24,385 nt of DNA from Palsa-965 sp044448685 (lineage in GTDB: Bacteria; Bacteroidota; Bacteroidia; Palsa-965), in contig JBIOHC010000057.1 in the NCBI GenBank assembly GCA_044448685.1, forward strand, positions 1 to 24,385, read 5' to 3'. Shown piece after piece: positions 12,433-21,657 of the stretch. Position 1 is the first letter of the stretch, and each line of letters starts with the position of its first letter. The notes beneath the pieces were generated by a model, which was not told the origin of the DNA, ran no database searches, and worked only from the letters and a program-made list of their open reading frames with translations. A program made the position numbers and the translations under genes.

Positions 12433-14365
12433 ATTTTATCTCCAGTTTCCTTACCACATAACCCATATCGGTCCGGATACGGAGTTCATACAAGCCGGCA
12501 GCCACATTGCTGATATCGAAATTGTTCAGATTTTGAGTGCCGGTAAGCTGCTCACTTCGTATCCGGCATCCTTCCACACTGAAGAGTTCAATTGAACTGA
12601 CCGGATTGGAAGGGTTCAGATTCAGGATCTGAACGGTATTGGATGCCGGATTCGGGAAGAGGGTAAACGATGCTCCGAGGCCTCCCTTAACAGGGGTGCT
12701 TTGCATGGTATTGTTTCCGGAAAGGATATGTAACTCCGGATCAAAGCTTGCAAACTCAGCTGTAAAACCGATTTTGGCTGTAAAGCTTTGCCCTGACCAG
12801 GAATGATTCAGAATAAGGGTGGTGTCATGACCTTCTCCTGAAAAGGCTATCGGTATAGGCATTTCAAAGAAGGGAACAGAAGGATCACTCTGTGTCTGGT
12901 TAACAGTGATGGTCAGATTCTGTCCGTCCTGACTCCACATAATCTGATAGCTGGGAAAACCTTTTCCATAAAACCACTGTGTGAAAAAATTACCCAGGCT
13001 TTGTCCGCTTACGCTCTCGAGGTGGTGCTGCAGGTCGGCTGTCCGGGCATAACGGTATGCCAGTAAAGGATCATTCAGATAGCTTTTCAGGGCACTGAAG
13101 AACATACCATCTCCCAGCTTCCAGCGCAGCATGTGCAAAAGGTAAGATCCTTTGGAATAACTCAGACTACCGCTGAAAATACGTCCAACGCTTGTCGTAT
13201 CATCCACCCATACAGATCCGTTTGGGGAGCGCATAGCGTCAGTAATGGTATTTTTTTTCCAGTTGTTCCAGTTCTGAGGAAAGTACCGCTCTTCGGTCAG
13301 GGCTTCGAAATAAGTTGCAAAGCCTTCATTAAGCCATATGTCCTGCCAGCTGCCAAGGGTAACCCTGTCGCCAAACCACTGGTGTGCGCATTCATGTGAA
13401 ATCAATACATTGGAGAAGCCCCCGACAAAGCTCATGGTCTGATGCTCCATACCCCCGTGCCAGCCGAATTCAGCATGCCCGTATTTTTCCTGATGAAAAG
13501 GATATGTAACGGTCAGACTGTCATACAAGGCCAGGGTCTTTATTATTTGAGGTGTGCTGTTCTGAGCCAGAACAATGTCTTCCGGGTAAACATAATTCAG
13601 AATCTCCATTGAATCGGAAGCCGATGTAAGGTGTATATAATGGGAGTACTGAACATAATTGGTTACTGCAATAGCAACAAGGTATGTTGCTATTGGATAC
13701 GTTGTTTTCCAATGAACAAGCTTATCTGAACCGATCAGAGTTTCTGAAACCAGGAGTCCGTTACTGGCTGCCTTATTTCCGGCAGGACAGGTAACGAATA
13801 CATCGAGGGAATCTATTTTATCTACAAGATTTTGTTTACATGGCCACCAGTCGCGTGCTCCATAAGGTTCTGAAAGTGTCCAGATAATTGGTGCGCCTGC
13901 ATGGGTTCCCTGATAAAAAGAGCCGAAACCGCTGGTGCTTGGAACTCCGTGATAATACACACAGAGTGAATCGGCCTGGTTTAATGTCAAAGCAGCAGGG
14001 AGTGTAATGCTTAGTATATTATTGAGATGCAGAAAAGAAATGGAGGAGGAGTGATATAGAACAGAGTCGGTAACCAGGGAGTCGCTCAGGTCAAAATGAA
14101 CGGTTTGAAACGCAGGTATAGAAGCTTTCAGATAGGAAGTGACAGAACCGCTGATAAAATTTACTGCCGGATCAACCTTCCAGTTGCAACGCTGGTAAGT
14201 AAGGTTATAATCATTGGCAAATCCAGGCCCGGGCAAACGGGTCAGGGCTTCATGCGCTTTCATCTCGGCTTCAATGAGGTTGCACTGAACAGCATCCGGA
14301 CTCTCGTACTGTGCTGACAGCCGCAGATGGCAAAAAATAAGGAAGAAGAAGAAACTGTATTTCAT
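12431..14365 (-). CDS. Secreted M1-family zinc metallopeptidase with type IX sorting domain
   Basis: 644 residues. Signal peptide (MKYSFFFFLIFCHLRLSAQ). N-terminal beta domain about 30-230, then the gluzincin catalytic core: HECAH at 324-328 with the third zinc ligand E347 (NEGFATY), that is HEXXH-X18-E. The substrate-binding motif appears as GGMEHQTMSF, a GxMEN variant. A likely catalytic Tyr lies in SKGSYLLHML. The C-terminal 80 or so residues (from LFPNPASNTVQILNL) are a type A sorting domain that directs export and surface anchoring by the type IX system. Expected role: aminopeptidase acting outside the cell. It lies 39 bases behind the RND pump gene on the same strand with no clear promoter in the gap, so it could be read through from that operon. 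Confidence 0.93.
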   Translation of the reverse strand: MKYSFFFFLIFCHLRLSAQYESPDAVQCNLIEAEMKAHEALTRLPGPGFANDYNLTYQRCNWKVDPAVNFISGSVTSYLKASIPAFQTVHFDLSDSLVTDSVLYHSSSISFLHLNNILSITLPAALTLNQADSLCVYYHGVPSTSGFGSFYQGTHAGAPIIWTLSEPYGARDWWPCKQNLVDKIDSLDVFVTCPAGNKAASNGLLVSETLIGSDKLVHWKTTYPIATYLVAIAVTNYVQYSHYIHLTSASDSMEILNYVYPEDIVLAQNSTPQIIKTLALYDSLTVTYPFHQEKYGHAEFGWHGGMEHQTMSFVGGFSNVLISHECAHQWFGDRVTLGSWQDIWLNEGFATYFEALTEERYFPQNWNNWKKNTITDAMRSPNGSVWVDDTTSVGRIFSGSLSYSKGSYLLHMLRWKLGDGMFFSALKSYLNDPLLAYRYARTADLQHHLESVSGQSLGNFFTQWFYGKGFPSYQIMWSQDGQNLTITVNQTQSDPSVPFFEMPIPIAFSGEGHDTTLILNHSWSGQSFTAKIGFTAEFASFDPELHILSGNNTMQSTPVKGGLGASFTLFPNPASNTVQILNLNPSNPVSSIELFSVEGCRIRSEQLTGTQNLNNFDISNVAAGLYELRIRTDMGYVVRKLEIK

Positions 14366-14404
14366 GGAATCGGATCCATGAGCACTAATTTACGAAAAAA
14401 GGAG

Positions 14405-17400
14405 CTATTTACGGTAAACTAATTTGAGCATGCTGGGGAAAACAATAAGAAGCAGGGGTAAAGCTGCCAGAAAGCCTCCTATAACCGCTATTGCAAGAGG
14501 CTGATGAAGCTGTGCCCCGCTGCCAATACCCAGTGCAAGAGGCAAGAGGGCTATGATGGCTCCGAAGGCTGTCATCAGTTTAGGCCTTAGCCGCGTGGAG
14601 ATGGCATACAGGATGGCATCCTCTGTGTTTCCTGAGTCGAGGTTGTATTTGAATTGCTGAAAAGTGAATATGGCATTTTCACCAATGATACCGACAATCA
14701 TGATCAGTCCGGTATAGCTTCCTACATTCAATGGGGTATGAGTCAGGTACAGGGCCAGATAACTGCCAGCTGTTCCGGTTACGGAAATGATAAGGATCAG
14801 CAAGGCCGCACGGAAAGAGCGGAACAGGAAAAGAATGGTACAAAAAACAAGGATACAGGCACTGATGAGGATCATCAGTAATTCCCGGAAAGAATTTTCC
14901 TGTTCGGCAAAAGCACCACCGAATCCAATTCTGTATCCTTCCGGTTTGTGAATCCGGGTACGTATTTTTTCCTTGATATCCTTTACAACACTTCCAAGAT
15001 CCCTGTTATTGAGACGGGCGGTGACAGCCACCATAGACTGAAGATTCTCCCTGTTCATTTCAGCCACTCCCGGAACAAGAGCTATAGTGGCAAAGTCGGT
15101 AACCGGTTTGAGCTTTCCTCCGGGCAGGAAAATATAGGAGTTTTTCAGGCGACTGGATTGCTTATCCCCGGGATAAATCAGCCTTATATCCGTCATCTGT
15201 TCATTCTCCAGAATACTTCCAGCCGTATTCCCTTCGAGCTGACTTTGCAGTTGATACTGGAATTCATCGGGAGCAATATTAAACTGGGCAAGGTGGGCCA
15301 GGTCAGGCTTTATATCAACTCCGGGTCCGGCAATGATAATGCCGTTCTTGATATCTGCAGTGCCGGGAATCTCCCTGACAAGTTCTGCAACCTCATTGGC
15401 AAGTTCATGGAGTTTCTCTTTATCCTTACCATAAATTTTTATTTCAACAGGTTGCACTGAACTCATCAGATCGCCCAGCATATCACCGATGACTTGTCCG
15501 AAATCAACATCCAGTGCAGGTTGTGTGGATTTGATTTGTTTGCGGATATCGTCAATCACAGCATCAGTACTTCTTTTCCTGCCAGGCTTGAGCTGGATAA
15601 GGTAGTCTCCTTTATTGGGTTCGGTTATAAAAAACCCCATTTCCGTTCCGGTACGCCTGGAGTAATCTGCCACTTCCGGCACTTTTACTATGAGTTTTTC
15701 CACTTCTTTAAGCATCCGGTCTGTCTCATCAAGGGAAGTGCCCGGAGGGGATTTATAATCCAGTACAATGGTGCCTTCATCCATTTCAGGCAGGAACCCG
15801 GTCTGTAATCTGGGATAGATGTAGACAAGGGCCAGGATGAGTGCCAGCCCGAAAGAAAGTCCGATAAGCGGGCGACGCAGGAAGAAGGCAATCCAGGCAC
15901 TGCGAACGGGTTTTTGTTCCAGCGGTTTGGAGGATTTGAATCCGGAAGAAAATAACAGATACACAACGGGTAAACAGATCCAGGTCACAAAGAAGGAGGA
16001 AAGAAGGGTAATAATCATGGTATTGGTCAGGACCTTGAAATAGGATCCAGCCACACCCGACATCCAGATGAAGGGTAGAAAAATTACGATCGTACTGAGA
16101 GAAGATCCGATCATGGAAGGGAGCAGGTAACGAACAGATTTACTCACAACGAAGGCCGGGCTTTCTTCCGGATGCTCTTCCTGGGTTCTGTATATCTGTT
16201 CAACTACCACGATGGCATCATCAATGATCAGACCTATGGAGGCGGCAATAGCTCCAAGTGTCATGATGTTGAATGTATAGCCCCATATATACAAGGCCAG
16301 TACAGTTAATGCAAGCGTAACGGGTATGATGACCAATATGGTGGCACTGGCCCGGAAGGAGCGAAGAAAAATAACTGCAACGATAATAGCCAATAACAGA
16401 CCTATCCACAAACTGTCATTCACACTTTTAATGGTTGTATTGACGAAATCGCTCTGGTTATAATATGGTTTGATGATTACATTTTTTGGCAATACATCTT
16501 TAAGGGCTTTTACTTTTTCCTCCATGCTTTTACTTAGCTGGAGCAAATCGGCATAAGGCTGTTTTTGCACGGTAATCAATACGGCATCTTTACCATTCGC
16601 ATTAATACGTATGTATTCGATTTTTTCCCTGACATTAACGGCAGCCATTTCCTTTAACCGTATGACCCGTTTTCCGTCATTCTTCACCACCACATTTTCA
16701 ATCTCCTCCTTATTATGCAGTGAGGCATCGGTAATATTCAGATACAGGCGCCGGTAATCGGTTGAATACCCGTTGGAGCTTATAAAATTTGTCTGGCTCA
16801 GCGCTGTGGAAAGAATAGCCGGTGTAACAGAAAAACTGCTCATCTTCTGAGGGTTAAGCTCAATCCAGTATTCTTTTGTTTTTCCGCCAATGACCCTTAC
16901 TGCTGCTACCCCGTCGACCTGTGAAAAGAAAGGCCGGATAATCGTATTCGCAATCAATTTGAGTTCTATGGGATTTTTTTCATTGCTTTCAACAGTAAAA
17001 CCCATCACCGGAAGCAGGGAAGGATTCATCTTCTCAATACTGATAGTGGTATTGGGGGGAAGCTGATTCCGGATCTGGTTCACCTTACTTTCCATGAGCT
17101 GCTGGCACTGGTAGACATCTGAATTCCAGTTCAGAAAAGCCGAGATCTCGCAGCTTCCACGGCTTGTTGTGCTCCGTATCATCCTGACATTATACACTTG
17201 CTTCAGGGCATTCTCCAGCGGTTTGGTAACCGTCACCATCATCTTCTCAACAGGCTGCTCTCCGTTTTCGGCAATCAGTTTTATTTTCGGGAAGGTTATT
17301 TCCGGAAAAAGTGCTGTTTGCATTTTACTGTATGCAAACATCCCTCCGAGCACTATGATCAGTAAGGCAACGGAAACGGGATTTCTATAGGAGGCGAAGA

Positions 17401-17410
17401 AATTTTTCAT
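14405..17410 (-). CDS. RND efflux transporter, inner-membrane pump subunit
   Basis: 1001 residues, 12 predicted membrane helices in two halves, each with a large periplasmic loop. The helix 4 proton-relay Asp pair (IDDAIVVVEQ) is at about 397-398, so the pump should be driven by the proton gradient. N-terminus MKNFFASYRNPVSVALLIIV. The loop motifs (KMQTALFPEITFPKIKLIAE) and the fairly short length, compared with 1020-1060 for AcrB or CzcA, place it in the broad HAE1/HME superfamily. No methionine-rich or metal-specific signature was recognised, so the substrate is unknown. The ATG overlaps the stop of the adaptor gene by 4 bases, implying translational coupling. Confidence 0.94.
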   Translation of the reverse strand: MKNFFASYRNPVSVALLIIVLGGMFAYSKMQTALFPEITFPKIKLIAENGEQPVEKMMVTVTKPLENALKQVYNVRMIRSTTSRGSCEISAFLNWNSDVYQCQQLMESKVNQIRNQLPPNTTISIEKMNPSLLPVMGFTVESNEKNPIELKLIANTIIRPFFSQVDGVAAVRVIGGKTKEYWIELNPQKMSSFSVTPAILSTALSQTNFISSNGYSTDYRRLYLNITDASLHNKEEIENVVVKNDGKRVIRLKEMAAVNVREKIEYIRINANGKDAVLITVQKQPYADLLQLSKSMEEKVKALKDVLPKNVIIKPYYNQSDFVNTTIKSVNDSLWIGLLLAIIVAVIFLRSFRASATILVIIPVTLALTVLALYIWGYTFNIMTLGAIAASIGLIIDDAIVVVEQIYRTQEEHPEESPAFVVSKSVRYLLPSMIGSSLSTIVIFLPFIWMSGVAGSYFKVLTNTMIITLLSSFFVTWICLPVVYLLFSSGFKSSKPLEQKPVRSAWIAFFLRRPLIGLSFGLALILALVYIYPRLQTGFLPEMDEGTIVLDYKSPPGTSLDETDRMLKEVEKLIVKVPEVADYSRRTGTEMGFFITEPNKGDYLIQLKPGRKRSTDAVIDDIRKQIKSTQPALDVDFGQVIGDMLGDLMSSVQPVEIKIYGKDKEKLHELANEVAELVREIPGTADIKNGIIIAGPGVDIKPDLAHLAQFNIAPDEFQYQLQSQLEGNTAGSILENEQMTDIRLIYPGDKQSSRLKNSYIFLPGGKLKPVTDFATIALVPGVAEMNRENLQSMVAVTARLNNRDLGSVVKDIKEKIRTRIHKPEGYRIGFGGAFAEQENSFRELLMILISACILVFCTILFLFRSFRAALLILIISVTGTAGSYLALYLTHTPLNVGSYTGLIMIVGIIGENAIFTFQQFKYNLDSGNTEDAILYAISTRLRPKLMTAFGAIIALLPLALGIGSGAQLHQPLAIAVIGGFLAALPLLLIVFPSMLKLVYRK

Positions 17411-18327
17411 TGCGTTTTCAAAACAACTTTTGCTGTATCGGTAAGTCCGTAATTTCCACTGGTGATAAAACGGTCATTCGCTTTGAATACTGGTTCTGTA
17501 ATTTCAGTACGTTCTGTTGTCTCAATGCCCTTTCTGACATTAATCCGGACGGCTGTGGAATCATTAAGAAGTTTCATAACCCAGAACTCGGTTTGAGCTT
17601 CATTTGAAAGTATAGCACTACGCGGCAAGGTACAGGCATCCTCCTTTTTGTTTTTGAGGATACGGATACGGGCAATCAGATTTTCAGGTAAGGATACCGG
17701 CCGGGATGGTTGTACAATAAAGCTTTCTGTCTGTGAGTTAACATCCATGGAAGGAAGACTGGAACGGATCATGCCTGCAATCACTTCCTTGTTGGGCAAC
17801 AAAATTTCCACAGGCCTGCCCGGATGAATCATGGAGTGAAGTTCGAAAGGCACATCGAGAAGAAATACAAAACTGCTTTTGTCCGATAGAATACAAAGCT
17901 CATCGCCTTCCTGTACAAAATCACCTGCATGCCTGTTAAATGTGCTGATTATCCCATCCTGAAAAGACCGGATGTGAATAAGTCCTGAAATTCCTGTCAG
18001 GCTGTCTTTCGTTGCAAAATTATCAAGTGCGGAAGCTTCTTTAGTCTTTAACGTAAACAGGTCCTGATCCTTTCTTACTTCGTCACCCAGCGTCACATTT
18101 ACAGTTCTGATATAACCGGATACAGCTGTTTTGACACTGTTCTTTTTCAGAAAGGAAGAAACTCCGTTCAGCTCCAGATATTCACTCAGCGGGCCTTTCT
18201 GCATCGAGTCGGTCGTCACAGGTGTGATAGCAGCGATGGCCGCATCTTCTTCCGATTCGGCCCCTTGTTTCGGATGACAGCCGCTCAGCAGAAGTAAACT
18301 GAACAGCAGGTAGAACAATCGTTTCAT
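17407..18327 (-). CDS. Periplasmic adaptor (membrane fusion) lipoprotein of the RND system
   Basis: 306 residues with a lipoprotein signal: lipobox LLSGC with Cys17, followed by an acidic linker. Barrel-sandwich (lipoyl) halves are seen around 65-105 (SGYIRTVNVTLGDEVRKDQD) and about 118-150 (IRSFQDGIISTFNRHAGDFV). The segment between them is only about 15-20 residues, so the long coiled-coil hairpin of AcrA-type adaptors is missing or very short. Beta-barrel and membrane-proximal domains follow. It bridges pump and outer-membrane channel. The gene starts 24 bases downstream of the outer-membrane factor gene and overlaps the pump gene by 4. Confidence 0.9.
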   Translation of the reverse strand: MKRLFYLLFSLLLLSGCHPKQGAESEEDAAIAAITPVTTDSMQKGPLSEYLELNGVSSFLKKNSVKTAVSGYIRTVNVTLGDEVRKDQDLFTLKTKEASALDNFATKDSLTGISGLIHIRSFQDGIISTFNRHAGDFVQEGDELCILSDKSSFVFLLDVPFELHSMIHPGRPVEILLPNKEVIAGMIRSSLPSMDVNSQTESFIVQPSRPVSLPENLIARIRILKNKKEDACTLPRSAILSNEAQTEFWVMKLLNDSTAVRINVRKGIETTERTEITEPVFKANDRFITSGNYGLTDTAKVVLKTQ

Positions 18328-18351
18328 GGATGATTTTTTTGTGGCCGGATT

Positions 18352-19593
18352 TTACCAGTTCCAGTAATTAAGTTCATTGAGTATTTGAAGCTGTTTAATC
18401 TGTAAACCGCTCATAAAACTGCGCACCTCTGTATAGTTCCTCACTGCAAGCAGGAAATCGGTAACAGGCAAGGCTCCAATATTGAGCTGGTTTTTTCCGA
18501 GTTCTATTTGTTCAGCCGTCAGGGTTAGTTGTTGTCCTGTCTGGGCCATCAGTTCCGCATTGAGTTTGAGTTCGGCCATAAGCGCGGATTTCTGATTGTT
18601 GTATTGTTTTTTAAAAAAGGATTCGTAAGCACTCCTTGTATTCTCAGCAAGGCCGACTTTTTTAAATTCAAGATTTTTCTGATGGCCGTCGTAGAGCGGA
18701 ACCGACAGGTTAATGCCGAAGCTTGTACCGAAATTCCGGTATAAGGTGGAAGGCTGGGAACCTAATATGCCGGCATCGGCAAACCAGTTCAGTTTGGGTT
18801 TGTAATTGGCTCCGGCAAGGAGTTTACGGTTGATTAACTGGAGGCTGTCAATACGAAAGGACTGCAGGAAGAGGGATGCATTTGTTTCGACCGGCTGTGA
18901 AGGCTGGAGTTGCGGCGGGACCAATACAGGAAGAGTTGTGTCGGTAATGCCGCATAAAGTGTTCAATGCACTGATGTCGGTCCGGTACGAAAGCATTTGC
19001 TGCTTCACAGCAATTTCCTGCGCTTTTATGCTTACCTGAAAGGCAGCATAATCAAAGGGTTTGTAAATACCTTTTTCTGTCAATTGCTTGAGATACAGGT
19101 TTTCCTCTTTTAACAGTTTCAGCATTGCCAGGGCATGTCCGGCCTGAATATTATCGGCATAGGCCTGTATATAGTAAGTGGTTATCTCTTTCCTCAGTTC
19201 ATGTTCATTTCGGAAGGCAGCTATGTCTGTACCCATATTCTGCAAACGGATATTTTCGTACTGGGGTGCCAGGATTTTTCTGTTGAAAATATTCTGGCTG
19301 ATACCGGCCAGCAGTTCATAATTGCCAGTGTTGGTAACAGCCTGATCATAACCAATACCGCCTATCGCAGGTGCAATAAGAATTTGTCCGAGCAGGTTAA
19401 TCTGGGGTTTACGTGCTGCGTTTATCTTCAGACTGTCGATCCGGCCTGTTTGGATCTGATTTCGGAAGTCATTCTGCTGTGGACTGTTCTGAATACCTTT
19501 TTTAAGATAATCTTCAAGCGACAGGGATTGGGCGCCTCCCTCTGACAGGGCACCGAACAGCATCATATAGCTTAAGAAAAGGAGGGATTTCAT
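18352..19593 (-). CDS. TolC-family outer-membrane efflux protein
   Basis: 413 residues. Signal peptide (KSLLFLSYMMLFGALSEGGAQ). Mature N-terminus SLSLEDYLKKGIQNSPQQND is the classic start of an outer-membrane factor. Two repeats of long helical coiled-coil segments (about 85-215 and 290-400) frame beta strands including GISQNIFNRK and GINLSVPLYDG. Forms a trimeric outer-membrane channel with a periplasmic helical tunnel. Its ATG overlaps the kinase stop by 4 bases, which is unusual for a transport gene behind a sensor gene and suggests that sensor and pump are made together. Confidence 0.93.
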   Translation of the reverse strand: MKSLLFLSYMMLFGALSEGGAQSLSLEDYLKKGIQNSPQQNDFRNQIQTGRIDSLKINAARKPQINLLGQILIAPAIGGIGYDQAVTNTGNYELLAGISQNIFNRKILAPQYENIRLQNMGTDIAAFRNEHELRKEITTYYIQAYADNIQAGHALAMLKLLKEENLYLKQLTEKGIYKPFDYAAFQVSIKAQEIAVKQQMLSYRTDISALNTLCGITDTTLPVLVPPQLQPSQPVETNASLFLQSFRIDSLQLINRKLLAGANYKPKLNWFADAGILGSQPSTLYRNFGTSFGINLSVPLYDGHQKNLEFKKVGLAENTRSAYESFFKKQYNNQKSALMAELKLNAELMAQTGQQLTLTAEQIELGKNQLNIGALPVTDFLLAVRNYTEVRSFMSGLQIKQLQILNELNYWNW

Positions 19594-20897
19594 GCTTTTT
19601 CAGGGTGTGATAAAACAGGGATCTGCAAACTGAGAGTATGTGCGTTTCCTTCGCTGGTATAGCTTACGGATATGTGATAACTATCACAAATCTGCTTAAC
19701 AATAGCCAGTCCGAGTCCAAGCGAATCGGTGGTCTGATCCTTCCTGAAGCGATCGAAAAGCCGCGTTGGCTCCGTACTAAGCGGCTCCCCAGAGTTGGAA
19801 ATCATCAGCTTCCCGCCTTCACTACTGATCCTGAGCCAGCCACCCGGAAAATTATGCTTGATGGCATTTCCCACCAGGTTTGAAAAAAGGATATCGGCCA
19901 GCACAGGATTCATACGGACCGTTATGGGTTCGCTGAGGTTCATGGCCACTTGCAGGTTTTTATGATTCAGTAAATCATGGAGATGCTCCAGTTTCTGGAT
20001 AATAATTTCATTCCAGCTCACTTCTTTTGTTTCCAGATACTGGCCATTGCTGATGCGGGTTAGCAGGATGAGAGCCTGATTGAGCCTGGAGAGCCTGCCT
20101 GCACTTTCATAGGCATCACTGATTAGTTTCATCTGTGTCCCTCCCAGTTTCTCATCCTGTATAAGCAGTTCCAGCTTGGATTTGATTATGGCCAGCGGGG
20201 TCTGAATTTCATGAGAAGCATTTTCTGAAAATTCTTTCAGGTTGTGATAGTCTTGAGAAATTTTGCTTGTAATGTTTTCCAGAGCGGAGTTTAGTTCATC
20301 AAATTCCTTGATTCCGGATTTCTGAAATTGAAGGGGATAATCGTGGCTGATATTGAATACTTCGAGTTTTCGAATGGAATCATAAAAGGGCTTCCACAGT
20401 TTTCGGGATATTCGTCTGTTGATTTCGAACATTACCAGCAAGAGGAGAGAAAAGAGGATAAGCATTGATTTGACAATGGTCATTATGAGGTCATCATCTT
20501 CAAAAAGAGCTTTTGTTATGGTAATCAGATAAGTTTGAGGTTCTCCTTTGGCAGGATGTACTGTATGAAGAAAACGGAGCTGGCGGAAAGGAAGCACTTC
20601 TCCGTTTTCTTTGAAAAAAAGAGAGGTATCCCGTTTGAATTCAGCGGGTAATTTACCATTTACTTTAAATGGGATGGGTACTACATCTATCTGGTCCCCT
20701 GCTCTCAGTCCGGCCGGTGGTGCCTGCCCAAGTGCATCAAGTTGTTGTGTCAGTTGCACCTTTTCAATAAGTAACTGTTCATTGGCTTCATTATCCATGA
20801 TCTGGTTGATCATGACATAAAACACCAATGTGCCGATGAGAAAAACCACCAGCGTTGCTGTAATATAATACCTGTTGGTTTTGTTAAGCAGATTCAC
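19590..20897 (-). CDS. Sensor histidine kinase of the efflux cluster
   Basis: 435 residues. Membrane helices about 11-32 and 139-158 enclose a periplasmic sensor of about 105 residues rich in Pro and Gly. A HAMP-like linker follows, then HisKA with phospho-His229 in ENASHEIQTPLAIIKSKLEL. The ATPase domain has N-box LFSNLVGNAIKHN, a G1-like stretch (LMISNSGEPL) and G2 LGLGLAIVKQI. The start codon is GTG (20897-20895) and overlaps the TGA of the regulator gene by 4 bases, so translation is probably coupled. Likely phosphorylates the OmpR-type regulator encoded just before it. Ligand unknown; it may sense the pump's substrate in the periplasm. Confidence 0.92.
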   Translation of the reverse strand: MNLLNKTNRYYITATLVVFLIGTLVFYVMINQIMDNEANEQLLIEKVQLTQQLDALGQAPPAGLRAGDQIDVVPIPFKVNGKLPAEFKRDTSLFFKENGEVLPFRQLRFLHTVHPAKGEPQTYLITITKALFEDDDLIMTIVKSMLILFSLLLLVMFEINRRISRKLWKPFYDSIRKLEVFNISHDYPLQFQKSGIKEFDELNSALENITSKISQDYHNLKEFSENASHEIQTPLAIIKSKLELLIQDEKLGGTQMKLISDAYESAGRLSRLNQALILLTRISNGQYLETKEVSWNEIIIQKLEHLHDLLNHKNLQVAMNLSEPITVRMNPVLADILFSNLVGNAIKHNFPGGWLRISSEGGKLMISNSGEPLSTEPTRLFDRFRKDQTTDSLGLGLAIVKQICDSYHISVSYTSEGNAHTLSLQIPVLSHPEKA

Positions 20898-21574
20898 CGG
20901 ATGCCGAATTTGTACCCCATACCATAAATTGTCTGGATATAATCTTCCGAACCTTTTTCAATCAGTTTTTTCCGGAGGTTTTTGATGTGAGAATAAATAA
21001 AATCAAAAGAATCGGCTGCATCCATTTCATCACCCCAGAGATGTTCAGCAATACTTTCTTTGGTCACAACCCTGTTTTTGTTGGAAATAAAAAAGAGTAA
21101 CAAGTCGAACTCTTTTTTTGTAAGCAAGACATGTTTTCCGTTTATCAGAACCTGCATTTCTTCCGGAATGATGCTTATTTCTTCAAATATGACCTCATTG
21201 CTTCCTTTGAAATTTCTCCGACGTATGATAGATTTGATACGGGAATTCAGCTCACTCAGGTGAAAGGGTTTGGTAAGGTAATCGTCCGCTCCAAGATCAA
21301 GTCCGCTGATTTTATCATCGAGGGAATTTTTGGCAGAAATAATGATGATGCCGGCTTCTGATCCTCTCTTCTTAAGAGAAGCGATAATATCAAGTCCGCT
21401 TCCTGTACCCGGTAGCGTAATGTCAACCACTACGCAGTCATAATCATAGATTTCCGATTTCTGATTCGCTGTGGCATAGTCAGTAGCCAGTTCACACGTA
21501 TGCCCTCCTTCTTTCAGGTAGGATACGATAGCATCAGCCAGTGATTCTTCATCTTCAATTACGAGAATTTTCAT
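20894..21574 (-). CDS. OmpR-family response regulator of the efflux cluster
   Basis: 226 residues from the ATG at 21574; the frame is open a further 18 codons upstream, but MKILVIEDEESLADAI is the normal receiver start. Receiver 1-118 with acidic residues E7, D8, E9, phospho-Asp51 (VVVDITLPGTGSG) and the conserved Lys in DDYLTKPFH. The C-terminal winged helix about 130-226 ends in IQTIYGMGYKFG, diagnostic of OmpR/PhoB type. Gene order regulator, kinase, channel, adaptor, pump suggests that it activates its own operon. A -7-like TATCTTTA (complement of 21592-21599, one mismatch) lies 18 bases before the start. Confidence 0.93.
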   Translation of the reverse strand: MKILVIEDEESLADAIVSYLKEGGHTCELATDYATANQKSEIYDYDCVVVDITLPGTGSGLDIIASLKKRGSEAGIIIISAKNSLDDKISGLDLGADDYLTKPFHLSELNSRIKSIIRRRNFKGSNEVIFEEISIIPEEMQVLINGKHVLLTKKEFDLLLFFISNKNRVVTKESIAEHLWGDEMDAADSFDFIYSHIKNLRKKLIEKGSEDYIQTIYGMGYKFGIR

Positions 21575-21657
21575 AGTGCGGGCAAACAAAGTAAAGATAC
21601 GATTCTGGATTAAATCTGGAACCCGCAATACCGGATGGAAGGATTAAAGCAGGACGA

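Noticed and set aside
21575..21628. Upstream ATG start for the OmpR-type regulator
   Set aside because: The extra 18 residues precede the standard receiver start MKILVIEDE and would overlap the probable promoter element.
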